Source of the DNA: Helicoverpa zea | Taxonomy: Eukaryota; Arthropoda; Insecta; Lepidoptera; Noctuidae | Assembly: GCF_022581195.2 (NCBI RefSeq) | Contig: NC_061463.1 | Coordinates: 11,036,001 to 11,100,000, forward strand | DNA length: 64,000 nucleotides | Reading direction: 5' to 3' | Part shown: piece after piece, positions 45,711 to 57,119 of the stretch | Numbering within the stretch: the stretch's first letter is position 1 | Layout of the letters: every line of letters starts with the position of its first letter | Position numbers and translations under genes: made by a program | The notes under the pieces: model-generated | Told to the model about the DNA's origin: nothing | Databases searched by the model: none | The model's input: the letters and a program-made list of their open reading frames with translations, nothing else

Positions 45711-46141
45711 TTAAGACTGTGAGTCAGTGCTCTTTGTCATTGCTTTTTTATTTGTTTACTTACTGTTTTGAGAAGTTTTTCTATACTTTCATACTAATAT
45801 GGTGAAGATAGGAAATATTTTTTGTTTGTTCTAAAGGTTCCGAAAGTATTGAACCGATTTAGAAAGTTCTTTCAGCATTGGGATGCTAGATTAGCAGCAA
45901 GCATTAGATTAGCAGCAGAAGTTCCCTCTGGATGGACTCTATTCATATATTGAGGATGATTTTTCCTGACATCGGTTTAAAAAGTCGTACAGTATGTTTC
46001 AATCCATCTTCATACTTTTTCTCTATTATATTCTCAAAAGCGCTTCAATTTTTAAACGGTTTTATTTAATCGTAGGTACCTAACTAGGTATATTTGTTCT
46101 CGTCCTAAAAAAAATGTGTTTTTAGAGAAATTATGTCTATT

Positions 46142-46210
46142 TTGGTATCTCATCCTCCGAGCCCTCTTCCCAACTATGTTGGGGTCGGCTTCCAGTCACT
46201 TGGTATCTCA
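46142..46210 (-). mobile_element. 47-bp SINE 3' stub with 11-bp target duplication
   Basis: ttggtatctca at 46142-46152 and 46200-46210 flanks only tcctccgagccctcttccca and ggggtcggcttccagtcac. The insertion is a bare SINE tail in minus orientation. Confidence 0.85.
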
Positions 46211-46463
46211 CTCAACAGTACTAGTAATGTTTATTTATAACTATGAATATTATTTATTGTCTTCTGTGTATTATTTATCTAAATCCAATTCCAATTATTG
46301 TTATAGATAATTTCATTGTCCACCTAATTAAAAGACGCCGACTATATTTGTTGTTTATACTTAAAAGAGCTGCATTAGCAAGAATAACAGTTTTAATAAC
46401 AATGAGATCATTTGCGGAAAGTGGATATTCTCAAACCCCAAGAAATGAAGCGATTATCTTGTA

Positions 46464-46832
46464 CAGGGGCTCGATTCTGCTAATTTTACTTAAGCGATAT
46501 ACGATTCAAATTCGACTGTGATCCAATCACGGCTCAATTACGATTGAAGCGTATGTGGCATTCCGCTATTTTTTCTTTTAAATAAACGTTTTTATCATTT
46601 TCTGTGATTCAATAATGAATCATGTTGAAAATGATTTACAATTGCAATATGATTGTAGAGCAAACTACTTACCGTATAGACCAAATGGCAGACCAATCGC
46701 AAACCAATCAAATGTCATTGGAATACGATGGGTATTATATTAGTAACAGAATGCCCGCTAAGGTTAAAACTGCTATTGCGATTCAATTTCTATTCAATTT
46801 TGTCATTTTTACAAAGGAGAATCGGGCCCCTG
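46464..46832. mobile_element. 369-bp MITE, copy B, inverted relative to copy A
   Basis: Ends caggggctcgattctgctaa and aaaggagaatcgggcccctg. Along its length it is the reverse complement of 34509-34908 with point changes and small gaps (shared gccacatacgcttcaatcgt in A, acgattgaagcgtatgtggc here). Confidence 0.75.
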
Positions 46833-47175
46833 AAGATTACTTATTAGTCTGAACTGTTTAGTATATAAGCAAGGCCTTGTTAAGCGATTTTGTATTTTTT
46901 TTGAGTACTTGCTTTTTCGCAAGCATCCCAAAGAAATTACTTTATGGGTATGACCGTCTTCTAGCTCCGAGTTAGGTACCTTCTCACCAATTTTCAGCCA
47001 AATCGGTTCAGCCGACTTCAGTTATAGACATCACTTACCTAGATGATTTTATTTTATGTTACGTAGATTGGAATTGCGTAGTCCTGCCAATCTTTACGCA
47101 AAAAAATAAAACCTTTTTTTATCTTTGAGGGAATTTATTATTCGGAACAATAAAAGTCAGCTTAAAAAGTATTAA

Positions 47176-47181
47176 TTTATT
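47176..47181 (-). terminator. Candidate poly(A) signal of betaGRP gene 2
   Basis: TTTATT on the plus strand, about 390 nt after the gene 2 stop. Other AATAAA-like sites follow nearby. Confidence 0.3.
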
Positions 47182-47347
47182 TATCTTAATTAAAATGCCA
47201 GAGTATGCTTAAATTGAGTCTTGTCATTCGAATGAAGTTCGTTTGCGATCTGAAATACAAAAATAAAAAGTTTAATTCAGATAGTACAAAGTACAAACAA
47301 GTTATGCATATGCTTAAGACTGAGACAATTTGATTCATTCCTCAAAA

Positions 47348-47500
47348 TAACTTTCGCCAGCGGTTTCAACCGAATCGTGTTTCGCACCCCATTTATAAAA
47401 AGTAGTACCTACAGCCTTTTTCTATAAAAATGGGTTATCCTGAAATTACCGCAGTCAAGAAAACAAATTCTGCAGCTTTGTAATATCAATAGAGCTAGAT
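47348..47500 (-). repeat. Dispersed repeat downstream of betaGRP gene 2
   Basis: A diverged member of the family at 3157 (ctttcgccagcggtttcaac, aaaaagtagtacctacagcc, ctgcagctttgtaatatcaa). It probably lies within the 3' UTR. Confidence 0.5.
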
Positions 47501-47568
47501 GAAGACAACCATGAAGAGTAGGCCTTACTAAAGACAGAACAAATCTAGTAACAACATGAATTTACCTC

Positions 47569-47757
47569 CTAAAGCGCGTACACCCTGACGTAATCCACCT
47601 GCAACGCGCTGGTATCATCATACCAGGTGGAGTACCATTGTTCCCGAGCGTTCCAGAAGTTCAGCATAGCCTTGGTCGCACGGTTCTTCCAGGGCTTGTT
47701 GTCTGCGTCGGGGAACTCGTGAACTCCTCCCACGTTTAAGCCGAGAGATATGTAGAA
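47569..47757 (-). CDS. betaGRP gene 2 last exon
   Basis: It encodes FYISLGLNVGGVHEFPD, NKPWKNRATKAMLNFWNARE and LQVDYVRVYAL, then TAG at 47571-47569. Confidence 0.95.
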   Translation of the reverse strand, partial: FYISLGLNVGGVHEFPDADNKPWKNRATKAMLNFWNAREQWYSTWYDDTSALQVDYVRVYAL

Positions 47758-50700
47758 CTGCGAAAGAAAATCAATAGGCTAGTTTCCTAAAAAATAATAA
47801 TTAGTCCGTCTTGTAGATTGTCCAAAATTAAGCGATACGTATTTTCTCTTTTTTTAATTGGATCAGAACTTGTTAAGATATAGCGTGTTAAAGTTGAGTG
47901 TGACGTCACAAGTTGCTACAATTTTCAGGACACTGTGACGTAAAAGGCCCCCACTCCTAATTTTTGAAGTGTATTATCTTTGTCATTTTATGTTTAATTA
48001 AAAAAAGAAAAAATACGTATCCAATATTTTTTGATTATCTAAAAAGCGGACTAAATATTATTTCATTATTTCGACCCTGGACACTACCCTATTGGAACTA
48101 TAGAGAAGAAAATATTCAGGGAAAATATCGGCTCCTCGTGGTCAGATTATTGCAAAGGCAAAGATTATGGTGGCTTTTTTCATTATTGGAAAATGATGAA
48201 ACGATTGACTTCATCAGACTTTTGCTGACTAAAACATGCCTTTGTTTTTGGTGAAGCCCTTTGTGTTCTAGGCAGGTTACTCTTTAAAACATCCTTATAG
48301 CTCCGGCAGACAGGTTGAGGTATCTAGGTATACCAGAATTAATTGTGACTCTATCGTTTTTAGAAATATTTACAGAACTAGTATTTTACAATTATACATT
48401 TACATATTTACAAAAATAAAAAAGGGGAGAAAAATAAAACTATTGTGACTGTATTTTCTTATTTTGTAAAGCGTAGGAAACTATAATGACGAATTAAGAC
48501 TTATAACAAAAATAAACTTATTGATTATTTGATTATTGATCAGGAAGGTTTTCCCAAAACAACACAATGTTATCATGTTCTATGCGTCTTTACAAATAAA
48601 TACAATACTTATTACTTCGCACTTAATATTTCGCCAGTCACTCAAGGAAAAACGTGTGAAGTAAACATGTTATTTAGTATAGTGCAAAAATGTTTTTAAT
48701 TAACCACAATAAATTCAACAATCTTAGAAATTCAATTACCTATATTGTATTCCAAATAATTATGGCAAGGATATATAGGTATATGTTTGTTATTTGCAAT
48801 CATAAAAGGAAATATATGTTAAAATAATTGGTCCTGTTTTTGATGTATCCCTTGCTAAATGAATAAGATAATCACCACTCTTTCTCAATGCAGATTGAAA
48901 AAGCAAACTTATTTGATGGGAACTATAGCGTTACTACAGTTTTCAATTTATTTATTCGACTCAGGCGCCTAAGGCCCATAAAAATGCTATACCTAAATAT
49001 TCTACCATAAAATCATATACTAACTAATACTCTCGTTAATACTGACCATATCATCAAAGGGGGCTATAGTGGTTCCTTTGAGCCACTGCGCAGCTGCAGC
49101 CACTTGGTTGTCGGTGGCTGTCTTGTAGAACCCTTCTGTTGGTGGGGTTACTTCGCCATACTTCTCGCCATCAACGAATAGGGATATGCCATCTGAAAGA
49201 AGATAAAAGAATTTACAATAGTTTAGGGGTCCGTTGTATTGAATTCGACGATTCAGCCACTTATTGATGGAGGGTGCCTAGTTATAATAAAATAGGACAG
49301 CTAGAGAGATTTTTAACGAAAGTTAAGTATTTTTGGGAGTTATTATTTATTTAATCGTATTACAAAAGTTAGAAAAATACATCACAGATGTATTTTTACA
49401 AAATGGTATTTCTATTTTGGTTTGATAAGGTTCCTGTATTGTTTGGTAAGGTAATATAATCGGTAGCTTATTTATTTATAGAATTAATTGCATACCTGGT
49501 CTCCATTCCAAAGAGTAATTATGGAAATCTCGGCTCCAGAGATCAGAGCCCGCTTTCTCCTTCAGATAAGCAGATCTGAAACATACAATCCAAAACATTA
49601 ATAAAGTTATCTGATTTAATTACATATTTCAACAATATAGTTGAGGACCATGTAATAGGGGCATTAAAGACATTCCTTAACAGCGCTTTCACAAAGGCAG
49701 CAAAAATAAAGATTTTTGTTGCGCGTAAAAAAATCGAGCGACATAGGTAATTCCTATCGGTAAAAATATGTCGCTCAGTTTAAAACTTTATGTTTAGTGT
49801 TCCTGTGTACCGTTACTTGTCAAATTGTTTTCTATCGCGCGACACAATCGTTCGATGTTGACAATCGATCCGAAGATGTGGAAACCCAGCTATGTAAATG
49901 GCCATCAGTTAAGACTTCAATCAAATAGAACCTTAAAGCCACCCACCTATAAGGTTCAGAATCGCACATGATGGGACCTGCATACAGTTTCTTGGCGGAT
50001 TCCGCGTTTCCTTTGATAGTGGCTATGCGCAGGAGTCCTGACGCGTAATTCCTGATGCCGTAGACATGGTCACGTGGTTCGAGCTGGATTTCTGGATAAT
50101 TAGATATATATTTTTGTATTAAGAAATAAGAGATGAGTTAAAAACGAATTTTGAGAAGTAGCTGGGTGACATTGGGAAATACACAGTGTGTCAAAAATAT
50201 GTATTCATTGCTAACTAAAGGTTTGTTTATTTGAGGCTATACTTTCGTAAACATTTTAAACCACGATCACGATTCAATCAAGAAGAAATAGATGACAATG
50301 GCAACAGTCGTGGTCTACAATATTATCAATTTTTTTTGTAAAACAAACCATTAATTATTAAAAACTGTAGCTAACACATATTTTTACCACGATACAACAA
50401 AGGACAAAGAAATAATAGCTTTGATATTAAGCTCTTTTATTACCTGGATAAATCCAGTCCCCAAGAGGCAATTTCGCACTGATCTCAATCCTGCCGTATT
50501 TGAAAGCGAATTTGTTCTTGGTGGTGATCTTAGAAGTGATGATGGGCGGCAAGATCTGAGGACCAGACGCCTCTCTCGAACATTCCATAGTTCCGATGGT
50601 TCCAGTGCACCTGTGGGTTATAGATTATTATGTAGTAAGCGAATTCAAAAGGCATTAAGTGCAAACATTTTCTGAATGATAATGTTCTTGAACTCCTACG

Positions 50701-53700
50701 ATGGCAGATAAAAGTGCATAAGAACTGGTTGAAGAATGCTTCATAAGTTCAGGTAATTTCAAAACCGTTTAAGTAGGTGGTGCTAATAGTACTAAGTAGT
50801 GACTATTGCAAAGTTATATAATCTTGGAACCTTCTACTTGACGTTTAAGGTGGATGCTATCCCACGGCTACAATTTGGAACGATACATTGACCGTAAGAA
50901 AACGTGGACTGTAATAATGTAATTCAAGCTATACTAGAGCTAGCTATTCTAACAAAACTAGAGATTTTCCTGAAATTTAAGAACTCTTAAAATTTTATAT
51001 GACATTTGCATCTCACAGAGGGTGCTAAAATTTAAAAGTTTTTTTTTTTTAATATAATTCACAACTACTAGGGTATACAGCTGCCCTTTCAGTCTATCTA
51101 TGTTTTGAAGTCTTACCTAGCCGTGATATCCAGTGTCTGCCTCACGAAGTCCTCTCCGTATTTAGACTCCAGGGTGATGGGTTTGATACTCAATCGTCCA
51201 TCTCTTACATGGAGATTGCGGTCATTGAGGTACACGTTGAATGGGAAGTCCTGCAAATTATTACGAAAGTTATAAATGCGAACGTAACTCTATTTGTTCG
51301 TCTGTCGCGCTTGCACACCAAAACTACTGAACCGATATAGTGAAATTAATATGCAGATAGTCTAGACTAGACCATGAGAAAGGACATGGGATAATTTTTC
51401 TCCCAGCGCAGGAAGTAACCCCCTTAGGACGTCAGTGAAACCGCAAGAATGATAAACTTAGCTCTACACGTTACTATACTTTTTTTTAGTTTTAGGAACC
51501 AAAAATGTTCTACTAACCCAAACCGAAGATAACCACAAGTTACACAAACAAATTCTAGACCACCGAACTCACCGGCTCTCCAGGGAATTTGATCTCAGGC
51601 GTCCAAATCTTGCCCTTTTCTATTCCAGAGTTGAAATTATCTTCGAACAGCAGCTGACCCCTGCAGACGAAACCTGGTACATTGACCTTGGATATTGACA
51701 GCTCGCAAGGGTACTCTGCACTGAATGAGGCTGGTGCTGCTGCAGAAGCAGTTCCAAGAGATGGCTTGGAGCCTGATAATGGCTGGGAGCCAGATGAAGG
51801 TTGGGAGGCGACAGGAGAAGATGAAGAGAGAGGGGAACCATCGGTTGGGTTGACGGGGTTTCCTGCTTCGTCGACGTATCCTGCAAAAATAAATGGTCAA
51901 TGGTCATAAATTCTCCAAAGTACAAACTTTGTTATCGTCTGTGTATGGGCAATTGGGCCAAAAAATATTAAGTGATTTTTTATGTGGTTTTCGCTTATTG
52001 CTACTATATTATTAAGATGAAAGATGATGCTTTACACCTACTATCGATATTTAATGTTATGATTATAGATTGATGTCACAATACATTTGCAGTTTATTTA
52101 CACTTCAAGATTAGATTACACCAGGAAAGTATTAGATATATAGCAATATGAACTGCTTTATCTTATATTCTTGACCTTATGATTGCTTTAACTTATAAAT
52201 ACCTACCTACTATTTGCTACATTTGCTTTTAACCTCATGCATACGAATCATAATTGTAATAAATTAATTGTAATGAATGAAATGTAGGATTAAAATTTAT
52301 TCATTTATTAATTTAATCCTGCATTTGAAGGCAAATGATTAATCAATTTTATAATTATGATATCTTAGATCTTTCTTATTAATCTTAACGGTAGAATTGA
52401 GACACTAATGGTTTCACACTTAAACAGACGTTTGACACTTGTTTAAACAATTGTCAACTGTATGCTTATATTTTTGTAACTGTTTAATTTTAAACTAGGA
52501 ACGTTAATGTCAAGTTAAACACCAACAGCCTTACTTCATCATCATCCTCCGAGCCTTTTCCCAACTATGTTGGGGTCGGCTTCCAGTCTAACCGGATTCA
52601 GCTGAGTACCAGTGCGTTACAAGAAGCGACTGTCTATCTAACTTCCTCAACCCAGTTATCCGGGCAACCCGATACCCCTTGGTTAGACTGGTGTCAGACT
52701 TTCTGGCTTCTGACTACCCGTAACGACTGCCAAGGATGTTTAATGACAGCCGGGACCTACAGTTTAACGTGCCATCCGAAACACAGTCATTGGTGTCTAA
52801 GATATACTTAGAAAGTACATACAAACTTAGAAAAGTTGCATTGGTACTTGCCTGACCTGGAATCGAACCCGCGCCCTCATACTCGAGAGGTTGGTTCTTT
52901 GTCCACTAGGCCACCACGACTTTTTTGACACCAACAGCCTTACTTATAAACGTCAATTAAATATAAGTAATACTTAAGGGCTGTTTAAGAAAATTCTTAC
53001 TTATAAACGTTGGTTAAGCATGTCTTAACTAACATTTAATCACTACTTAAGACTTTAAATAGTGATTAGTTAAAATGTTGCTTAGAAGGTGATTAGAGAT
53101 TTTATAAGTAAAGGGGCAATAGTTCTCTTATTTACTATTTTAGTTAAATAACAAATATGATCTTGGCAGTGTTTTGTAATAGGCAAGATGAACACTGTTT
53201 AAATAGTGTATAATTACAATGAACTTGGGCCTAATTAATGGCAAAACACACGATTACGATATATTTTTGAAGCAGCATTGATCATTATGATCTAAAATAC
53301 TAGGTACAGGAACCTTACCAGTCACAGTCCACTCCCCATTATCCTGTCGGTATCCAAGCCCATCTTTGATAACATACGTCCAGAAATAGATGGTGTCTCC
53401 GACCTTGAGCTCAACACTCCTGTCCCTGAAGGTCCAGCGTCCATTCTTTTGCTTGGTAATGTCTCTGGACCAGCGGCCAGCTTCGAGGCCGTTCATTTCT
53501 TCATTCAGATTGCCGTGGAAGGCGAAGAGCGAGAAGCCATCGTCTGGAAGATTTGAGAAAGGGGTTAAGAGGAATTTAGGGATATAAGTTAGATATTTAT
53601 ATAGTTATATTGTATTAGTTTAGTTTTCTTTGCTGAGTGTATGAATTTATCCATCCTCCGAGCCTTTTTCCCAACTATGTTGGGGTCGGCTTGTCGTTGA

Positions 53701-56700
53701 GTATATGAATTAATATTTGTAAATGTCTAAGATTTGATTTTGTAGAAAAAAGCAGTTCCTTGTTAAAAAACTTAGTATGTAGATTGTAATTAAAAGATCC
53801 CTTGCGTGCGATGCAAACCTATGTAAGCAGGTACCTACAACTTATAGACAAACACGTTACCTGTGTGTCGTAGGTAAATACTCGGACAGATTTTAAACAA
53901 ATATTTAGGTATAATGAAAAGCGAATTGAACCTGAGACAATAACATGGCAGCGCCTAAATGGTTAGCCAGTATGAATATACGAGTATTTATACAGGATTT
54001 CCTATACGAGTATTTGTAAGGTCATCATCATCAGCCTAGCCTTTTCCTAAATATAATATGTTGGGGTCGGTTTCAGTCTAACCGCATGCAGCTGAGTACC
54101 AGTGTTTTCAAGGAGCGACTGCGTATCTGACCACCTCAACCCAGTTACCCGGACAATCCAATACCCCTAGATAAGTCTGGTTGTCAGACTAACTGGCTTC
54201 TGACTGCCCATAACGACTGATAAAGATATTCAATGACGGCAATTTGTAAGACATACAAGGTGGTAACTCATAATGTAATCTCACTCAAAATTCTATCAAA
54301 ATAATCTCCAAAATTAATTATTTCCGAAAAAACCACAAGGTCGTTACTCGGTTTATTGATCGAGAACCGCAATAACCAGTTTGTTAGGTGACGTCATATA
54401 ATTAAAATATTATTGCTTCTGTGGTTAATCGATGTTCTGTGATTGTTTGCGGTTTTTGTACCGAATGGAATGGCAAATTAAATGCTGATAGATATGAAAT
54501 ATTTAACGTACTTTTCTAGTTCTAGATTCTAGATCATAAAGTATTATTCATTGCCGCGGTTATTAATTTCGCATGCACTGTTTATGGCTTAATACAAAAA
54601 AAAATCTTTTTCTCTGAACTCAAGTTTAGTGAGATCATCTGGCTTATACAACATGTAACTTAATTAACGCACATCCTGAAATTAGTTTGTTCAGAATCGT
54701 TTACTGAATCGATTTATATCATTTTTAATATAGGTAATTTCTTATCCCAAAAATAATTAAAACTATATTAACCCTGTAAAGTCAAAACAAATTCAAATAC
54801 ACCGTAACTCAAAGTAATAAGACTTCGTGTACTGTCGGCTTTTTCCGTAGTTTCGTTATGTTGTGTCGAGTCGAGCGGCGCGCGGCCCGATATTTGCGTG
54901 CGTAGTAGTATGACCAAAAAGTTCTCCAAGAATTGATATAACTAATTTAGTAAATAACAATGCATATACATGTTAAATTAAAAATTCAGTGTATGTATTA
55001 TGATTATAACACAATATTCTAATTAGGGTGTTTGAGGGTGTGCGTTAAATACGTTACATATTGTATATCTAACTTATCTAAACTTACATATGTTTTACAA
55101 CAGCTGTACCATTTAATCAAAATACCTAATTATATATTTAAGATACTTATGCTAAATATTCTACTCAGCTTATAATCGTTAAACAATTCGGTCACAATTA
55201 AGGTAATAATGAAAATTAACTTCTATCCAATATTTATTAAAATCGTTATCCCAAAGTCTTATTTGATTCCAGGAAAATGTCACGGAATAATTACTAAGGA
55301 GCAATTAAGTAATTTAATATTTATCAAAACTTCATTTAATATTAAAGAGCGAATTACAAATATTAACTTTGGTAGGAGTCCATAATAAGTTAGTTTTATT
55401 TTTATACTTGTTCTGTGAGGGGGAGAGCTCATGCCTAAGTCAGATTCATAAGGTTAAGCAACGCTTGACGCGCTCGGCCCGTGGATGGGTGACCATTTTG
55501 TGATGATGAGTTCTCGTGTTTCGAAAGGCACGATACATTGATGGGGCCCGGCTGTCATTTGAACATCTTGGACGGTCGTTAGACAAAAGCCAGTAAGCCT
55601 GACAACCAGTCTTACCAGTAGATATCTTGTTGCCTAGGTAGCTGGATTGAGGAGGTTAGATAGGCAGTCGATTTTTGTAAAACACTGGTACCCAGCTACA
55701 GCCGGTTAGACTGGAAGCCGACTCCAACATAGTTGGGCAAAGGATGATGACTCGTAAGGTTTTGAGGTCAATACCCCCGGTTAAGATAAAATCTCTCAAG
55801 GACTCAACATGCATGCATGGCAATGCAGGATAGAGTTCATTCAGTTGAAAATTAATTTAATTATTGTTTAACATTTTCTATAATTTTTAACTGTCTCATT
55901 AATTTGCTATTGTCATCAATTATTTTGATTGTAAATACTTTTTTGTTGAATTTATTTATATACTACTAGCTTCTGCCAGCAGTTTCGCCCGCATCCCGTG
56001 GGAACCTCTGCACGAACCCGGATAAAAAGTAGCCTATAGCCTTCCTCAATAAATGGGCTATCTAACACCGAAAGAATTGTTCAAATCGGACCAGTAGTTC
56101 CTGAGATTAGCGCGTTCAAACAAACACACTCTTCAGCTTTATAATATTAGTATAGATATTATATAAACCTTCTAGCTATCTATTGGGTCTAGGGACTTAT
56201 TCTCGACTGGTTTTTCCTTTGCACTGCAGCTTGGTTTTTCAAAAATGTAGTCAAGAATTTAGTACCGCGTATTACTAAATAGTTACTTCATACCTACTTC
56301 CAATTATTGAGAGATAAACCAGTTTATGTAGGATAAAAAAATATAGCGTCAGGGGAATTCCCATATTTTTACAATCATTTAGACTTTTTGATCTCTGTCC
56401 ATAAGTCAGTTATGTTAGTTGAGTTTATCATGAAGGTACTATCAATAACCTATGCTATAATTTGAAGTACTTATTTGTTTGTTTGTATCGTAATCTACTT
56501 AACTATTCAACTGTTTATAATAAATTCATACAGTTCGGTTGAAAACGCATCCTCATCATAAAGACGTAATAATACCACAGTTATTTATCTTCATTACTTC
56601 ACTTAAGTCATGTAAAACTTGTTTCTAACTTAAAATAACAAAGTATGCGAACATTGCGAGTTGAAGTTAGCAATAACTCTACTTTGAAATTATTTATAAT

Positions 56701-56943
56701 TTTTTGCTGCACGAGTATATCGTCATTCTTAATCATGTTTACAAGCATTTTCCTAAGATAATTAATTCTTATAGGTACCCAATTATTCATGTTTCATAAA
56801 TAATATGATATAAACTTACCAGGTATAGAAACCCTTAAACCTTTAGGGTAAATAGCTTCCAAAGTAGCCGCTGGTACTTCATAACAGAACCCACTATTAA
56901 CACTTAACACAAAAATTAAAAACAAAACACTCACTCTCGCCAT
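47569..56943 (-). CDS. Beta-1,3-glucan recognition protein, gene 2 (CBM39 + inactive GH16)
   Basis: Nine exons in transcription order: 56943-56820, 53543-53319, 51880-51573, 51250-51117, 50610-50444, 50091-49947, 49575-49496, 49192-49047, 47757-47569. They sum to 1518 nt, 505 aa, all phases consistent. It has a signal peptide (MARVSVLFLIFVLSVNSGFC), a CBM39-type domain to about residue 116, and a Ser/Pro/Gly-rich linker to about residue 168. A GH16-like domain runs to the C-terminus. The former active site reads SGLLRIATIKGN, lacking the catalytic glutamates, so a secreted glucan sensor is expected. It is closer to gene 3 than to gene 1 through the whole C-terminal half (KEK...WRPG, FAFKYGRIE). 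Intron 1 (3.3 kb) holds four SINE insertions and other repeats. Confidence 0.95.
49047..49192 (-). CDS. betaGRP gene 2 exon 8
   Basis: It encodes GISLFVDGEKYGEVTPPTEG, FYKTATDNQVAAAAQWLKG and IAPFDDM. Donor atg|GTCAGT, phase 0. Confidence 0.94.
49496..49575 (-). CDS. betaGRP gene 2 exon 7
   Basis: An 80-nt exon: SAYLKEKAGSDLWSRDFHNY and SLEWRP. Gene 3 carries exons 6 and 7 as one 225-nt exon of equal total length. Confidence 0.94.
49947..50091 (-). CDS. betaGRP gene 2 exon 6: former active-site region
   Basis: It encodes EIQLEPRDHVYGIRNYASG, LLRIATIKGN and LYAGPIMCDSEPYR. Ends phase 2 at ag|GTGGGT, about 13 residues later than the gene 1 intron and in a different phase. Confidence 0.94.
50444..50610 (-). 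CDS. betaGRP gene 2 exon 5: GH16-like domain
   Basis: It encodes CTGTIGTMECSREASGPQIL, SKITTKNKFAFKYGRIEIS and KLPLGDWIYP. 167 nt, identical in length to its gene 3 equivalent. Confidence 0.95.
51117..51250 (-). CDS. betaGRP gene 2 exon 4: GH16-like domain
   Basis: It encodes DFPFNVYLNDRNLHVRDGRL and FVRQTLDITAR. The sequence just before its acceptor (51251 onward) is a dispersed repeat. Confidence 0.94.
51260..51460 (+). repeat. Dispersed repeat next to a splice acceptor
   Basis: A member of the family at 3157 (gttataaatgcgaacgtaac, aactactgaaccgatatagt, gtgaaaccgcaagaatgata). It begins about 10 bp from the exon 4 boundary of betaGRP gene 2, so it supplies the end of the intron. Confidence 0.6.
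51573..51880 (-). CDS. betaGRP gene 2 exon 3: linker and start of GH16-like domain
   Basis: About 45 residues of low-complexity S/P/G/A linker (SPLSSSSPVASQPSSGSQPL and onward) are followed by YPCELSISKV, FVCRGQLLFEDNFNSG and IWTPEIKFPGEP. Phase 0 end at ccg|GTGAGT. Confidence 0.94.
52519..52945 (-). mobile_element. Full-length tRNA-headed SINE with 18-bp target duplication
   Basis: acaccaacagccttactt at 52519-52536 and 52928-52945. On the minus strand it runs from gtcgtggtggcctagtggac (box A) and gggttcgattcc (box B) through the body to the GATGATGA tail. It is the best reference copy of the family in this window, in intron 2 of betaGRP gene 2. Confidence 0.92.
53319..53543 (-). CDS. betaGRP gene 2 exon 2: CBM39
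   Basis: It encodes DGFSLFAFHGNLNEEMNG, RWSRDITKQKNGRWTF and VELKVGDTIYFWTYVIKDG. The aromatic residues match the glucan-binding face of the family. Confidence 0.96.
53634..53711 (-). mobile_element. 50-bp SINE 3' stub with 14-bp target duplication
   Basis: tgagtgtatgaatt (53634-53647) and tgagtatatgaatt (53698-53711) flank only tccatcctccgagccttttt and ttggggtcggct. One mismatch in the duplication suggests some age. Confidence 0.8.
54020..54245 (-). mobile_element. 5'-truncated, diverged SINE
   Basis: The same body as the other copies (gcagctgagtaccagtgttt, acctcaacccagttacccgg) with a CATCATCATCA end. Several substitutions and a small insertion show an older copy. Confidence 0.75.
55425..55755 (+). 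mobile_element. SINE with a 5S rRNA-like head and the common SINE body
   Basis: The head contains aggttaagcaacgc (5S box A-like, 55451) and gtggatgggtgacc (5S box C-like, 55481-55494), i.e. the internal promoter of 5S rRNA. It then passes into gggcccggctgtcatttgaa, gataggcagtcgat and gttagactggaagccgactc, the same 3' body as the tRNA-headed SINEs, ending aaaggatgatga. Confidence 0.8.
55966..56160 (-). repeat. Dispersed repeat in betaGRP gene 2 intron 1
   Basis: ctagcttctgccagcagttt, gataaaaagtagcctatagc, ggaccagtagttcctgagat and a ttataatattagtataga end; well preserved. Confidence 0.65.
56820..56943 (-). CDS. betaGRP gene 2 exon 1: signal peptide, start of CBM39
   Basis: ATG at 56943-56941. 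A hydrophobic core VSVLFLIFVLSV precedes the probable cleavage after GFC. Then EVPAATLEAIYPKGLRVSIP. Donor g|GTAAGT, phase 1, as in gene 1. Confidence 0.94.
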
Positions 56944-57078
56944 TTTGCTCAAAAACCTATGTACACAAAAAGAAAAACTGTATGAAAATAAGCGTCTTCA
57001 TTTAAAAAATAAAACGAGTTCTATTTTTAAATTAAATATTGACTAGATGTGTCAGTGTGTGTCGAGCTGTGCTGAGAG

Positions 57079-57119
57079 ACTGACTAGCTTGAGAGTTGAG
57101 ATGGTACCTTGAAATAATA
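57079..57119 (-). promoter_or_regulatory. Candidate core promoter of betaGRP gene 2
   Basis: On the minus strand an arthropod initiator TCAGT (57083-57079) lies about 30 bp downstream of a TATA-like TATTATT (57119-57113). It would give a 5' UTR of about 137 nt. Spacing is right but both motifs are common in AT-rich DNA. Confidence 0.3.

Larger units (their letters stand above)
45475..47568. other. Spacer between betaGRP genes 2 and 1 (promoter of gene 1)
   Basis: Contains the gene 1 promoter side (MITE 45509-45710), a SINE stub, MITE copy B and the 3' UTR of gene 2. Between these the DNA is AT-rich with no gene seen. The short frames 46116-46521 and 46622-46852 overlap transposon sequence and are not credible. 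Confidence 0.6.

Noticed and set aside
51620..51925. Gln/Leu/Pro-rich frames in and around a betaGRP exon
   Set aside because: Alternative frames of the low-complexity linker exon of gene 2 (51573-51880).
55451..55494. Possible 5S rRNA gene
   Set aside because: Only the internal promoter boxes match; the sequence continues into a SINE body, so it is a retroposon, not an rRNA gene.
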